This document shows, piece after piece, positions 18,483-27,530 of a stretch of DNA of 64,000 nucleotides. A program made the position numbers and the translations under genes. The number at the start of each line of letters is the position of its first letter. Position 1 is the stretch's first letter. The notes under the pieces were generated by a model. That model was not told the DNA's origin. It did not search any database and saw only the letters and a list, made by a program, of their open reading frames with translations. This DNA is from JBBEAM01 sp040882845 (GTDB lineage: Bacteria; Pseudomonadota; Alphaproteobacteria; Kiloniellales; DSM-21159): positions 1-64,000 of the forward strand of contig JBBEAM010000009.1 in assembly GCA_040882845.1 (NCBI GenBank), given 5' to 3'.

Positions 18483-19289
18483 TCAGCGCAGGGTCTCGTA
18501 GCCTTGCGCCGCGGCATCGCGCCGCATGTCGAGCAGCACCCGATAGGCGTCCCCGGGCAGCACCGCCGCCCCGCTCAGCAGCAGGGCTTCGCGCGCTTCG
18601 GCAAGCCGCGGATCGGCCAGCGCCTCGTAAAGCGCCTCGCGCAGGCGCAGCAGGTCGTCCTCGCCGCGTCCGCCGGCGGTGATGTAGGGCAGGCCGGGTG
18701 TCGCGGGTCCGTAGAACAGCACCCGCAGATTCGCCACGGCCTGCGGCCTGTGCTTGCGGTGCAGCGCAAAAGTCACGCAGTCGACGGCGGCGAGGTCGGC
18801 CCGGCCCTCGGCGACCGCGGCGATCGACCCGGCATGGCTGCCGGTTTCCAGCACCGCAGCGAAGAAAGCCCGCCCGCCGGCCAGCGGTGCCACCAGGCTG
18901 CGCAGCACGTTGTAGCCCGACTGCGAATCCTGGCTGTTATAGGCCGCACGGCAGCCGCGCAGATCGCTCAGCGTCTCGGCCGCCTGGTCGGCGCGCACCA
19001 AGAGGACGCTGCTGTAGAAGGGACCGGCGCAACCCTCGGCCGTATAACAGGGCGTCGCGATCACCCGCACGCTGTCCTGCAGCTCGGTCATCAGCGGATA
19101 GCCGCAGGTCTGGCTGAGGAAGAGATCTCCGGAACGCCAGTCGGTCTTGGGGTCTTCCGGCCAGTTCAGACTCTCGGGCACCGCCCCCAGGCCCTCGGCG
19201 CGGCAGGCTTTCGCCAGACCCCGCCACCAAGCCTCGGCCGCCGGCCGGACCTCGGACAGGCTGTACATGGGCAGCGAGGCGAGACTCAC
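18483..19289 (-). CDS. PhnD-like periplasmic-binding-fold protein
   Basis: 268-residue protein of the phosphate/phosphonate ABC substrate-binding family (PhnD/SsuA/TauA fold). Supporting segments are GDLFLSQTCGYPL, SDLRGCRAAYNSQDSQSGYNVLR and GRADLAAVDCVTFAL. No signal peptide is visible and no permease or ATPase is nearby, so it may act as an orphan sensor or cytoplasmic protein instead of a transporter subunit. It starts with GTG, which overlaps the stop of the GFA-family gene in GTGA, indicating translational coupling. Confidence 0.78.
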   Translation of the reverse strand: MSLASLPMYSLSEVRPAAEAWWRGLAKACRAEGLGAVPESLNWPEDPKTDWRSGDLFLSQTCGYPLMTELQDSVRVIATPCYTAEGCAGPFYSSVLLVRADQAAETLSDLRGCRAAYNSQDSQSGYNVLRSLVAPLAGGRAFFAAVLETGSHAGSIAAVAEGRADLAAVDCVTFALHRKHRPQAVANLRVLFYGPATPGLPYITAGGRGEDDLLRLREALYEALADPRLAEAREALLLSGAAVLPGDAYRVLLDMRRDAAAQGYETLR

Positions 19290-19729
19290 TCGGGCAGCAC
19301 TCCCCCGGTCTTGTCGTCGCGCCTGCTGGACATGCCGCGGTCGTGCCGGGGCAGGCCGTCCTCAGGCAGCTCGTAGTAGTCGTTCTTACCGGCAACGAAG
19401 ATGTGGCCGACGGTCTTCAGCCCGGTCGGCGCGTCCAGCATGCCGGCGGCGATCGAGGTATAGGACTTGCCCTTGGGCTGATAGAACAGGCTGCCGCCGC
19501 AGTCCTGGCAAAAGCCGCGCCGGGCGGTGTCCGAGGAGTCGTACCACTTCAAGCCCTTTTGTTCGATGAAGTGGATCGCCTCGGTCGGCGCCGCGGAATA
19601 GGCGGCGTAGTGGCCGTGGGTTTTCATGCACTGGATGCAGTGGCAGCAGTCCACCGGTCGTAGCGGTGCGTTGATCGTAAAGCTTACGCCGCCGCAGAGG
19701 CAGCTGCCGGTGGCCGTGGTTTCGCTCAT
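19286..19729 (-). CDS. GFA-family (glutathione-dependent formaldehyde-activating-like) zinc protein
   Basis: 147-residue protein with the GFA zinc signature: GSCLCGGVSF near the N-terminus, DCCHCIQCMKTHG, then FCQDCGGSLFY. The cysteine clusters bind two zinc ions in this fold. The family name comes from one member; most homologues have no proven formaldehyde activity. The start at 19729 is chosen because GAGGAGGA lies 6 bp before it. It is the middle gene of a three-gene minus-strand operon, XRE regulator then GFA then PhnD-like. Confidence 0.88.
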   Translation of the reverse strand: MSETTATGSCLCGGVSFTINAPLRPVDCCHCIQCMKTHGHYAAYSAAPTEAIHFIEQKGLKWYDSSDTARRGFCQDCGGSLFYQPKGKSYTSIAAGMLDAPTGLKTVGHIFVAGKNDYYELPEDGLPRHDRGMSSRRDDKTGGVLPE

Positions 19730-19740
19730 CTGGGTCCTCC

Positions 19741-20601
19741 TCAATCCTTGTCCTTGGCGATCTGCCGCTGCAGCTTGGCGATGAACTTTCCGACCTCGTT
19801 CGGCTGGATCGTTGCAGCCTTGATCAGGTCGTCGAAATGCTGACTGACCACCCGAATCTGGTCGGTGGTTTTGAATACGAAGTACATGCCGCCGACATAG
19901 AAGGCCACGCGCTGCGGTCCGAAGATGGTGTAGGGAACGGAGAAGCGCTGCAGGCCGTCGTAGAGAAACCAGCGAAAAGCCGGATAGAGCTCGTCGACCA
20001 GCCTGGCCATGTGGGCGAGTTGCTCGCGGCGACTCTTCAGGGAGAGCTTGCGCCAGATGCCCTCGCCGTAGGCGATGGATTCCACAGTCTGGAAGGAGGA
20101 ACAGGCCTCCATCTCGGTTTCCGGCTTGCGGCTATAGGCAAGCCGATTTTCGGCCTGCTCAAGATGCTTCTGGGGCACCTCGGCGCCGTACTCCTGAGTC
20201 TCGTAGCGGATCACGTCCTGGGTCTTCAGAAGATCCGGCAAGGTCGAGGGGACGTAGCGGATCTTGTAGCCGGCGGCTTCTGCGTGCCAGCGGGTCAGGC
20301 GCTCGTCCATCGGTTTGCCCGCTCCCGACTCGACCTCCATGGCGCTTTCCACCAGTTCCGCGCCCTGCCGCTCCTCGTGAGTCAAGCCGAGCAGCCAATC
20401 GGAGCTGACCTGGCCGGCCTGAGCCATGGCGACGATGGTCTCGGCCCGCGGCAAGCGCTCGTTGCCCGGCGTCAGCAGCTGCGACAGCGTCGAGCGATCG
20501 AGCCCGATCCGCGCCGCGAAGGCCGAGCGCGATACGCCCATGTCCTGAATGATCTGGGTCAGCCGTTCCTGAAACCTCTCGACCAGTTCCTGGCGCTTCA
20601 T
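19741..20601 (-). CDS. XRE-family transcriptional regulator
   Basis: 286-residue regulator with an N-terminal HTH (residues 5-60; MGVSRSAFAARIGLDRSTLSQLL) and a long C-terminal domain of unknown fold, probably ligand-sensing. It is transcribed away from the desaturase, leaving a short AT-rich gap that contains a 10-bp palindrome. Its stop lies 11 bp from the GFA gene start, which sits behind the GGAGGA formed at that junction. Regulation of its own operon or the desaturase is inference. Confidence 0.85.
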   Translation of the reverse strand: MKRQELVERFQERLTQIIQDMGVSRSAFAARIGLDRSTLSQLLTPGNERLPRAETIVAMAQAGQVSSDWLLGLTHEERQGAELVESAMEVESGAGKPMDERLTRWHAEAAGYKIRYVPSTLPDLLKTQDVIRYETQEYGAEVPQKHLEQAENRLAYSRKPETEMEACSSFQTVESIAYGEGIWRKLSLKSRREQLAHMARLVDELYPAFRWFLYDGLQRFSVPYTIFGPQRVAFYVGGMYFVFKTTDQIRVVSQHFDDLIKAATIQPNEVGKFIAKLQRQIAKDKD

Positions 20602-20718
20602 CCGGCTCTCCGTCCCTCTGCTGCCCGCGCCGCTTGCCAAACCTGTGGCCAAAAAATGACAAAGCCGTTGCTTATTGACGAGGGATTTGCTAATTTCCCC
20701 CGACTGTTGCGGAATATC

Positions 20719-20728
20719 AACATATGTT
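20719..20728. promoter_or_regulatory. Candidate operator AACATATGTT
   Basis: A perfect 10-bp palindrome in the AT-rich spacer between the divergent XRE regulator and the desaturase. Size and position fit an XRE dimer site, but there is no second copy to support it. Confidence 0.35.
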
Positions 20729-20766
20729 TATTTGCACAACAGACCTTGCCGTTAACTCGACAGAGG

Positions 20767-21825
20767 TTGACCCTGACTACAATCGCGAAAACAACCGCTG
20801 ATTATCCCACGCCGAATCGCGACCTGTCTAATCATAGGACCGCGTCCCGGGTGGAATGGCCAACCGTTTTCGTCGCCGGGGCAATCTACCTCCTGTTCGG
20901 TCTGATCACTTGGTTTCATGCCGCGCTGCCCTGGTGGGTGCTGCTGCCGGCCGGTGCCTATGTCGTTGCCTGGCACGGCTCCCTGCAGCACGAAGTGGTA
21001 CACGGCCATCCGACCCCCTGGAACGGGGTCAACCGGCTGCTGATCTTCCCCAGCCTCTGGCTATGGCTGCCCTTCGAGCTTTACCGGGTCAGCCATCTGA
21101 CCCACCACATCGACCGCAACATCACCGACCCGAACGAGGATCCGGAATCCTATTACCTGACCCCGCGTCAGTGGGCCGAAGCGCCGGCGATCGAGCGCGG
21201 CCTGCTCTGGGCCCACAACAGCTTCCTCGGGCGGATGCTGCTGGGGCCGCTGCGCTGCGTCTACCGGCTGTTCACCAGCGAAACGAAGCGCCTGTTCTCC
21301 GGCGACCTCGTCAACCTCCACGCCTGGCTGCTGCACGGCGTTTCCGTCGCGCTGGTCTTCGCCTGGGTCAGCGGCGTCTGCGGACTGCCCTTCTGGCAGT
21401 ACATCCTGATCTTCGCCTATCCCGGCATCGCGCTGACCCTGGTGCGCTCCTTCCTCGAGCACCGGGCGAGCGACCAGATTGGCGAGCGCACCGCCGTGGT
21501 CGAGGCCGGCCCGGTGATGTCGCTGCTTTTCCTCAACAACAACCTCCACGCCCTGCATCACGCCGATCCGGGCTGCGCCTGGTTCCGCCTGCCGGCCCGC
21601 TACCGCGCCCGCAAGCAGGAGCTGCTGGAGCAGAACGGCGGCTTCTTCTATGCCCAGGGCTATCTCGAGGTCTTCGCCCGCCACCTGATCTGGCCGAAGG
21701 AGCATCCGCGCCACCCGCTTGCCGGAAATGCCGGCCAGGCCGCGAGCTTCGTTCCGATCACTCCGGTGGTCACTCCCGGCGCACCGGTGCAACCCGTGCC
21801 GCTGAGCGGAGAACACCGCGGCTAG
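20767..21825 (+). CDS. Membrane fatty acid desaturase
   Basis: Di-iron membrane desaturase of about 352 residues. The three histidine clusters are present: HEVVHGH, HLTHH and HALHH (in NNNLHALHHADP). Hydrophobic stretches after WPTVFVAGAIYLLFG and in VSVALVFAWVSG supply the membrane segments. No ATG exists near the start of homology. TTG at 20767 (behind ACAGAGG) gives 352 aa, and GTG at 20851 would give 324 aa. It is divergent from an XRE regulator. The substrate (fatty acid, or another lipid such as a carotenoid or sphingolipid) cannot be named. Confidence 0.85.
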   Translation: MTLTTIAKTTADYPTPNRDLSNHRTASRVEWPTVFVAGAIYLLFGLITWFHAALPWWVLLPAGAYVVAWHGSLQHEVVHGHPTPWNGVNRLLIFPSLWLWLPFELYRVSHLTHHIDRNITDPNEDPESYYLTPRQWAEAPAIERGLLWAHNSFLGRMLLGPLRCVYRLFTSETKRLFSGDLVNLHAWLLHGVSVALVFAWVSGVCGLPFWQYILIFAYPGIALTLVRSFLEHRASDQIGERTAVVEAGPVMSLLFLNNNLHALHHADPGCAWFRLPARYRARKQELLEQNGGFFYAQGYLEVFARHLIWPKEHPRHPLAGNAGQAASFVPITPVVTPGAPVQPVPLSGEHRG

Positions 21826-21850
21826 TTCCCGGTTTTTCCCGTTTTTGAGC

Positions 21851-21862
21851 TTGTATATACAA
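21851..21862. promoter_or_regulatory. HutC-type operator upstream of the FAD oxidoreductase
   Basis: The perfect palindrome TTGTATATACAA is identical to the core of the site between hutG and hutC at 33844-33857. It lies 57 bp before the start of the oxidoreductase at 21920. GntR/HutC proteins bind TGTA-N2-TACA sites of this kind. Confidence 0.65.
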
Positions 21863-21919
21863 CCTGATTTGAAGTAGAACGGCAGCGTTCTTCGCCCACT
21901 CCATCCAGGGATAGTCTCC

Positions 21920-23254
21920 ATGAGCGTTCTACCCGAATCCGCCACCTACGTCGTCGTCGGCGCCGGCATCCACGGCCTCAGCACCGCCTGGCATCTCGCC
22001 ATGGAGCTGGAGAACCGCGGCAAGGGCTCCGGCAAGGATATCGTCGTCATCGACAAGACCGGCCCAGGGGCCGGCGCCAGCGGCATCGCCTGCGGCTGCG
22101 TGCGCAACCTCTACATGACCGAAGCGCTGCACCCGATCCTGCGCCACTCCGTGGATGTCTGGATGAGCGATCCGGTGCGCTTCGGCTTCCAGCAGGTCGG
22201 CTATGTTTCGGCCGGCGAGGAGAACCAGGCCGAGGACTACGAACGCATGGTCGCCAGCCAGAATGCCTGCGGCTACCACTCGGAACTCTACGTCGGCAAC
22301 GATGCCAAGAAGTTCCTGAAGTCGATCTGGCCCGACTTCAACACCGACCCGATCGGCGTCGCGCTCTTCGAGCAGCCTTCTGGTTACGCCGGCACCCGCC
22401 AGGCGATCGCCGGCCTCGCCGAGAAGTGCGCCCAGCACGGGGTCAGGATCCTCTCGGGCATCGAAGTCACCGGCTACGACGTCGCCAACGGCCAGATCCG
22501 CAAGCTGAACACCAACCTCGGCGACATCTCCTGCGACGTCGCCGTGATCTGCGTCGGCGCCTGGATCTCCAAGCACTGGGAATGGCTCGGCAAGGCCGAC
22601 CGCCTGACCGCGAAGTATCCCGACGGCGGCAGCAACGAGCTCGACATGTGGACCTACTGGCGCCTGCTCGAGGGCGAGGTCTATATCGACGAGCCCTACC
22701 GCAGCGCCAAGGAACTCGATCCGCCGGTGCTGCATGTCGAGCTGATGGACACCCCGGTAATCCGCGAGGACACCGGCGAGGAGCTGTCCGATCACCTCTA
22801 CGTCTATTGGAAGAACGGCGCCGAGCGCATGGAGCGCGCCGGCGTTCAGGGCGGCACCATCCCGATCAAGATCGGCCCGAAGGCTGAGCTCGAGCCCTAT
22901 GGCTGGGATAACGACGCCTATCAGGCCGACGACTGGTTCGCCGACTACCTGACCTCCTCGATGGGCTTCCTGATGGACCGCTTCAAGGGCCACCGGAGCA
23001 AGTTCAAGGACCGCCGCAACGGCGGCATCGGCGCCTTCACACCGGACAACGTGCCGATCTTCGACTGGATCCTGCCCAACGCCTACATGATCGCCGACTC
23101 CAACCACGGCTTCAAGATGACCGGCGTCGGCAAGCTGGTGGCCAAAATCCTGGCCGGCGACAACCGCGTCGCCGAACTCGAGCCTTTCGCCTTCACCCGC
23201 TTCGAGCAGGGCAAGACCTTCGGGGCCTCGAACTCCAACTGCCCCTGGGTGTAA
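21920..23254 (+). CDS. FAD-dependent oxidoreductase, sarcosine oxidase beta-like
   Basis: DAO-family flavoenzyme of 444 residues. The FAD motif is YVVVGAGIHGLSTAWHLA at the N-terminus, with GASGIACGCVRN following and the C-terminal NHGFKMTGVGKLVA near residue 400. It is a clear paralogue of the gene at 48205 (shared GAGIHGLSTAWHLA and GASGIACG). It resembles SoxB-type subunits but stands alone without alpha, gamma or delta partners. Likely substrates are secondary or tertiary amines such as N-methyl amino acids. A HutC-type palindrome sits upstream, so induction by urocanate is possible. Confidence 0.85.
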   Translation: MSVLPESATYVVVGAGIHGLSTAWHLAMELENRGKGSGKDIVVIDKTGPGAGASGIACGCVRNLYMTEALHPILRHSVDVWMSDPVRFGFQQVGYVSAGEENQAEDYERMVASQNACGYHSELYVGNDAKKFLKSIWPDFNTDPIGVALFEQPSGYAGTRQAIAGLAEKCAQHGVRILSGIEVTGYDVANGQIRKLNTNLGDISCDVAVICVGAWISKHWEWLGKADRLTAKYPDGGSNELDMWTYWRLLEGEVYIDEPYRSAKELDPPVLHVELMDTPVIREDTGEELSDHLYVYWKNGAERMERAGVQGGTIPIKIGPKAELEPYGWDNDAYQADDWFADYLTSSMGFLMDRFKGHRSKFKDRRNGGIGAFTPDNVPIFDWILPNAYMIADSNHGFKMTGVGKLVAKILAGDNRVAELEPFAFTRFEQGKTFGASNSNCPWV

Positions 23255-23266
23255 TCCGCCGGGACC

Positions 23267-24754
23267 CTACTGGAACGCGCTTTCGAACTCCGCGAAGGCG
23301 CGTTCCAGCTCCCGCTGCTCGCGGGCCTTGTCGCTGCCGGCGAGTGCCTGCGCGCAGGCTTGGGAAAGCGCGTCTGCCAGGCATTCCTCGATCTCCCAGA
23401 GACTCTCCCCCGCCAGAAAGCTGTAGGTCAGCGAGTTGCGCGCCAGTTCCTTCAGATCCCGGTAGTTCAAGTCGTAGGTCTCGGCGGCGCGCTGGAACTC
23501 GTGGGTCAGGTCGATGCGCGATACGCCCTCGTCGTCGGTCGCCAGCGCCAGGGGCACCCCCGCCGCGCGGTACAGCGCAAAGGGGTGCTCCTTCCCGCTG
23601 ACGCCGAGAATCACGTCGTTACTGGTCAGCGCGATCTCGACCAGGATTTCCTCTTCCGCCATGCGGCGCAGCAGCGCTTCGTGGCCATCCTCATAGGCGA
23701 TATCGACGCCGTGACCGATGCGCTTGGCGCCGGCGACCTCCACCGCCTCGCGGATATGGAATTTCAGCTCCTTGGGATCGACCAGCCCGAGAGTCAGCTC
23801 GCCAGCGTGGAGGGTAACGTTCATCTCCGGCATCAGCGATTTGAGATAACCGATCATCGCCATGTGCCGGCTGTAATCGCGCAGCGCCACGGGACCATCC
23901 TCGGGCGCCACGAGATTGAGGCCGACCACCCGAGGATCCGTCTTGGCGATTTCGAATCCGAGCAGGATCTGAGCAAAGACATCCTGCGGAGGGAAGGCGC
24001 GGATCACCTGCTGCAGGTAACGCAGCTCGACATCGCACCCAGGATCGGCGCGGGGCGTACCACAGGCGAGCAGGGCGTCGCGGCGGTCCTCGATCTCATC
24101 ATTGTCGGCCACCGCCAGGGGCACAAGGTCGCGCAGCCCGGCGTCGAGCAGCGCCTGCCGGAAGGCGGCGAAGTCGCCGCTCCAGTCGAGGCCGCGCGCC
24201 AGACGTGACACCTCGGCCCGGCGCATCGAATTCATCAGCTCGAGATAGCCGATGTTCTGCGCGGCGGCGCGCGCCGCCGCCTCGGCGAGCATGTCGCCCT
24301 CCCGGCCATCCGGCGTGGCGCCGAACTTGCCGAAGGTGGCGAAGAAGTGATCGTGGCCGCTTTCCGCGCCAGGGACGAAGTCGCGCATCGACCAGGCGTC
24401 GATCATCTGCGCGCGCAGCACATCGTCGAAGGCGATGTCCGCGACCTCGGGCCGTTCGGGATCGCTGCAGGGCGGCTCGGCAAGGCTGGTGCTCGCCAGC
24501 TCGAGGCAGAGCCCGTCCTCGGCCGCCCAGGCGATAAAACTCTCGGCATAGACCGTGCCGGAGAGATGGCTGTGGATATCGCCGCCCTTGGGCATCTCCT
24601 CAAGGAAGGCGCGCAGTTCCGGCGGCGAGTCCTGGAGCGCTGCGAAGCGCGCGGCCGCTGCGCTCTCGGCGCTGCCCGAATTGCGCGCCTGCGGTACGGC
24701 GCAGGCCGCCAGCAGTAGCCCCGCCGCCGCGACAACCAGCAGTCTGAAACCCAT
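23267..24754 (-). CDS. Adenosine deaminase-like lipoprotein
   Basis: 495-residue metal-dependent deaminase with an exported N-terminus. The lipobox LLLAAC predicts a lipid-anchored protein outside the inner membrane. Catalytic motifs follow the adenosine deaminase fold: DIHSHLSGT (metal His pair), HAGELTLG, IGHGVDIAYE, LTSNDVILGV and ATDDEG. The long spacer between the first His pair and HAGE resembles secreted ADGF-type deaminases. The start at 24754 follows GGGAGG. It would deaminate adenosine or related nucleosides in the periplasm, feeding purine and ammonia uptake. Confidence 0.86.
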   Translation of the reverse strand: MGFRLLVVAAAGLLLAACAVPQARNSGSAESAAAARFAALQDSPPELRAFLEEMPKGGDIHSHLSGTVYAESFIAWAAEDGLCLELASTSLAEPPCSDPERPEVADIAFDDVLRAQMIDAWSMRDFVPGAESGHDHFFATFGKFGATPDGREGDMLAEAAARAAAQNIGYLELMNSMRRAEVSRLARGLDWSGDFAAFRQALLDAGLRDLVPLAVADNDEIEDRRDALLACGTPRADPGCDVELRYLQQVIRAFPPQDVFAQILLGFEIAKTDPRVVGLNLVAPEDGPVALRDYSRHMAMIGYLKSLMPEMNVTLHAGELTLGLVDPKELKFHIREAVEVAGAKRIGHGVDIAYEDGHEALLRRMAEEEILVEIALTSNDVILGVSGKEHPFALYRAAGVPLALATDDEGVSRIDLTHEFQRAAETYDLNYRDLKELARNSLTYSFLAGESLWEIEECLADALSQACAQALAGSDKAREQRELERAFAEFESAFQ

Positions 24755-24854
24755 CGCGGCCTCCCCTCTCACGCTTTTCGCCTGTCGCATAATTCAACAC
24801 TGCTCTGCCCAATCCGCGCAACACGCGGCGCCGCAGTTTCCTATACTGCGCGCC

Positions 24855-26240
24855 ATGTCGGAAGCCGGTCCCTCCTCCAGCGACTCCAGCGCTAGCGTGC
24901 CCGTTGCCCGGCTCGTCCAGGGCAAGGTCTCTCAGCATCTCGTCCGCATGACCCTGCCGATGATCTGGGCGCTGATCGCGGTGATCGGCTTCAACGTCGC
25001 CGACACCTACTTCGTCGCCCAGCTCGGCACCGACGAACTCGCTGCGATCTCCTTCACCTTTCCCATCGTGCTGGTGGTGATCAGTCTGTCCGTCGGCTTC
25101 GGCTCCGGCGCCGCCTCGGTGGTCGCCCGGGCGTTGGGCGCCGGGGAACGAGGCCGCGCCAAGCAGCTCACCACTGCCGCGCTGCTGCTGGCAGCCCTGG
25201 TCGGTCTCGGTCTGATGGCCTTCGGCCTGGCGATCTCCGACCCGCTGTTTCGGCTGCTCGGCGCCGAGGAGCGTCTGCTGCCGCTGATCCACGACTACAT
25301 CGACATCTGGTTCGTCGCGATCCCCTTCTTTCTCGTGCCGATGTGCGGCAACGGCTGCCTGCGCGGTGCCGGCGACACCCGGCTGCCGAGCATGATCATG
25401 ATCTTCGCGGCCCTGCTGAACATCGTCCTCAATCCGCTGCTGATCTTTGGCCTCTGGGGTTTCCCGCGCATGGAGATGGAGGGCGCGGCTGTGGCGACCT
25501 TGATCGCCCGCGCCGCCGCGCTGGCCGCCAGCATCTCCGTACTGCACTTCCGCGAACGGATGATCGCCTGGCGGCTCCCGGCTCTGCCGACCCTGCTCGG
25601 CTGCTGGGCAGCTGTGATCCACGTCGGCATTCCCTCCGCCGGTACGCAGATGATCAAGCCGATCGGCCTGGCCGTCGCCACGGCGCTGGTCGCCAGCTTC
25701 GGCTCGGTGGCGGTCGCAGGATTCGGCGTCGCGACCCGGCTGGAGGCCTTTTTCTTCGTCCCGATCTTCGCCCTCGCCTCGGTGATCGGCCCCGTGGTCG
25801 GACAGAACGGCGGCGCCGGACGCTACGACCGGGTTGCCGAGGCGATGCGGTTCTCCTATCTGCTCTGCGCGATCTTCGGCGGCGGTGCGGCGCTCGCACT
25901 GGCCCTCGGCGGGCCGTTCTTTGCCGGCCTGTTCAACGAGAACCCCGAGGTGATCGAGGCTGCCGCCCTCTATCTCTGGATCGTGCCGGTGACCTATTTT
26001 TTCGAGGGCGTGGTGCAGAATGTGACCGGCGCCTTCAACGGTCTGGGCAAGCCGGGCCCGGCGATCCTGATCGCCGGCGCCAAGGTTTTTGCGCTCTATC
26101 TGCCGCTGGCCTGGCTCGGCGAACAGGTCTTCGGCCTCACCGGCATCTTCGCGGCGGCCGCCATCGCCAATCTTATCGGCGCCGCCGCCGCCTGGTGGTG
26201 GATGAAGCGCTACTGCGAAGCGCGGCGAAGCGCCGGCTAA
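24855..26240 (+). CDS. MATE-family efflux transporter
   Basis: Inner-membrane cation/drug antiporter of 461 residues with about 12 transmembrane helices in two MatE repeats (VSQHLVRMTLPMIWALIAVI and the second start at PSAGTQMIKPIGLAVATALV). GFGSGAASVVARALGAGE and RGAGDTRLPSM are typical. The ATG at 24855 matches the hydrophilic N-terminal tail expected. It is divergent from the adenosine-deaminase-like gene. Substrates cannot be inferred. Confidence 0.9.
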   Translation: MSEAGPSSSDSSASVPVARLVQGKVSQHLVRMTLPMIWALIAVIGFNVADTYFVAQLGTDELAAISFTFPIVLVVISLSVGFGSGAASVVARALGAGERGRAKQLTTAALLLAALVGLGLMAFGLAISDPLFRLLGAEERLLPLIHDYIDIWFVAIPFFLVPMCGNGCLRGAGDTRLPSMIMIFAALLNIVLNPLLIFGLWGFPRMEMEGAAVATLIARAAALAASISVLHFRERMIAWRLPALPTLLGCWAAVIHVGIPSAGTQMIKPIGLAVATALVASFGSVAVAGFGVATRLEAFFFVPIFALASVIGPVVGQNGGAGRYDRVAEAMRFSYLLCAIFGGGAALALALGGPFFAGLFNENPEVIEAAALYLWIVPVTYFFEGVVQNVTGAFNGLGKPGPAILIAGAKVFALYLPLAWLGEQVFGLTGIFAAAAIANLIGAAAAWWWMKRYCEARRSAG

Positions 26241-26548
26241 TTTCTGAGATTCACCTCGACGAGCACCGTTTCGGTCTCGAAGACCGCGCTGTGCCAGGAG
26301 CCGGCCGGTAGGTGAACGACGGTTCCCGGCTCCAGCTTCACACGCCCGGCCTCGCACTCCAGAACGCCGCTTCCGGAGATCACCTGGATGAACTGCTCGA
26401 AGGGGTGGTCGTGGCGCCCCGCCTCGGTCCCGGCCGGAATCGTTACCTGCTTCAACGACGCGCCGCCGCCGGAGATTTCCTTGCGGGTCACGCCCGCTGC
26501 CGTTTCACCGGATATTTCCTTCCAGTCATATGCTGCTGCGCCGGGCAT
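26237..26548 (-). CDS. Cupin-domain protein
   Basis: 103-residue single cupin. Metal motif one is HDHPFEQFIQVISGSG, and motif two is VVHLPAGSWHSAVFE. The start at 26548 has GAGGAG 7 bp upstream; longer in-frame starts lack this and run into the greB promoter. The stop overlaps the MATE stop on the opposite strand. Function unknown, probably a small-molecule binding or isomerase cupin. Confidence 0.78.
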   Translation of the reverse strand: MPGAAAYDWKEISGETAAGVTRKEISGGGASLKQVTIPAGTEAGRHDHPFEQFIQVISGSGVLECEAGRVKLEPGTVVHLPAGSWHSAVFETETVLVEVNLRN

Positions 26549-26621
26549 GCCGATATCTCCTCGTTCCTCGGTTTCCACGATTTCTAGCAATGAAGTTGCT
26601 TTCTGCGTTAGGACTTCAAGC

Positions 26622-27176
26622 ATGAGCAAAGCTTTCACCAAGGAAGAGCCTCAGGAAGACGAGGATCTCCCCGACGATCCGGATCCCCTTCCCAGGGGCT
26701 TGCCCAACTACATCACGCCCCAGGGCCTCCAGGCGCTGCGCGACGAGTTGCAGCACCTGCGCAGCGTCGAACGCCCAGAGGTCGTCGAGGTCGTCTCCTG
26801 GGCCGCCGGAAACGGCGACCGCTCGGAGAACGGAGATTACATCTATGGCAAGAAACGGCTGCGGGAGATCGACCGCCGGCTCCGCTTTCTGCTGAAGCGG
26901 ATCGAGGCCGCCAAGGTGGTGGAGCCTCACCGTCAGACCAACCGAGAGCAGATATTTTTCGGCGCCTGGGTGACCTACGCCGACAACGCCGGCAAGAAAC
27001 ACCGGGTCCGCATCGTCGGCATCGACGAAGCGCACACCGACCGAGGCGAGATTTCCTGGATTTCGCCCGTGGCGAAGGCGCTGCTCCGCAACCGCGAAGG
27101 CGACGTGGTCAAGGTGCAGACGCCGAATGGCGTCGAGGAACTGGAAATCCTGGAGATCGAGTACGCCGACAGCTAG
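26622..27176 (+). CDS. greB: Transcription elongation factor GreB
   Basis: Rescues backtracked RNA polymerase by stimulating transcript cleavage through the secondary channel. The 184-residue protein has an acidic N-terminal extension of about 25 residues (KEEPQEDEDLPDDPDP). The coiled coil follows (PRGLPNYITPQGLQAL; the tip NGDRSENGDYIYGKKRLREID carries the acidic D and E residues needed for cleavage). The FKBP-like C-domain is YADNAGKKHRVRIVGIDEAH then ISWISPVAKALL. ISWISP favours GreB over GreA. The extension is longer than in E. coli GreB. Confidence 0.93.
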   Translation: MSKAFTKEEPQEDEDLPDDPDPLPRGLPNYITPQGLQALRDELQHLRSVERPEVVEVVSWAAGNGDRSENGDYIYGKKRLREIDRRLRFLLKRIEAAKVVEPHRQTNREQIFFGAWVTYADNAGKKHRVRIVGIDEAHTDRGEISWISPVAKALLRNREGDVVKVQTPNGVEELEILEIEYADS

Positions 27177-27189
27177 CCGGGACGAAAGC

Positions 27190-27387
27190 CTAGCGCGAGC
27201 TGCCGGTCGAGGCTGCACGCAACGGCACATTGCTCCGCCAGGCGTTGGAGCCCTTGCAGCGCGTGCAGATTCTCTCGCCGGCCCAGGAACTCTGGAACTC
27301 GCTCTTGCAGCGCAGACACTGTCTCGTCTTCGGTGCATCTACCGAGGTTGCGGTCTCTTCCGTATCGTTCAACGCGGCCTTGGACAT
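27190..27387 (-). CDS. Small zinc-ribbon-like protein
   Basis: 65-residue protein with two CxxC pairs, C24-C27 (QCLRCKSEFQS) and C41-C44 (ICTRCKGSNAWR). They are spaced to bind one zinc, followed by a basic tail. This RCLxC...CxxCKxxxAWR pattern resembles short conserved hypothetical proteins of alphaproteobacteria. The ribosome-binding site is weak. It ends 13 bp from the convergent greB stop. The role is unknown; nucleic-acid or ribosome binding would fit. Confidence 0.62.
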   Translation of the reverse strand: MSKAALNDTEETATSVDAPKTRQCLRCKSEFQSSWAGERICTRCKGSNAWRSNVPLRAASTGSSR

Positions 27388-27530
27388 GAGATACTGTCTC
27401 GCTGGGCAAAGGTGTGGGATTAGTACTACATATGGGGTGCCGCCGCTGTTTTTCAATTTCTGGGAAACAATAAGTCGCGTGATATTCGTATTTTTTCCAA
27501 ACCCAGAGCGATCACCGTCGGAATCAGGAG

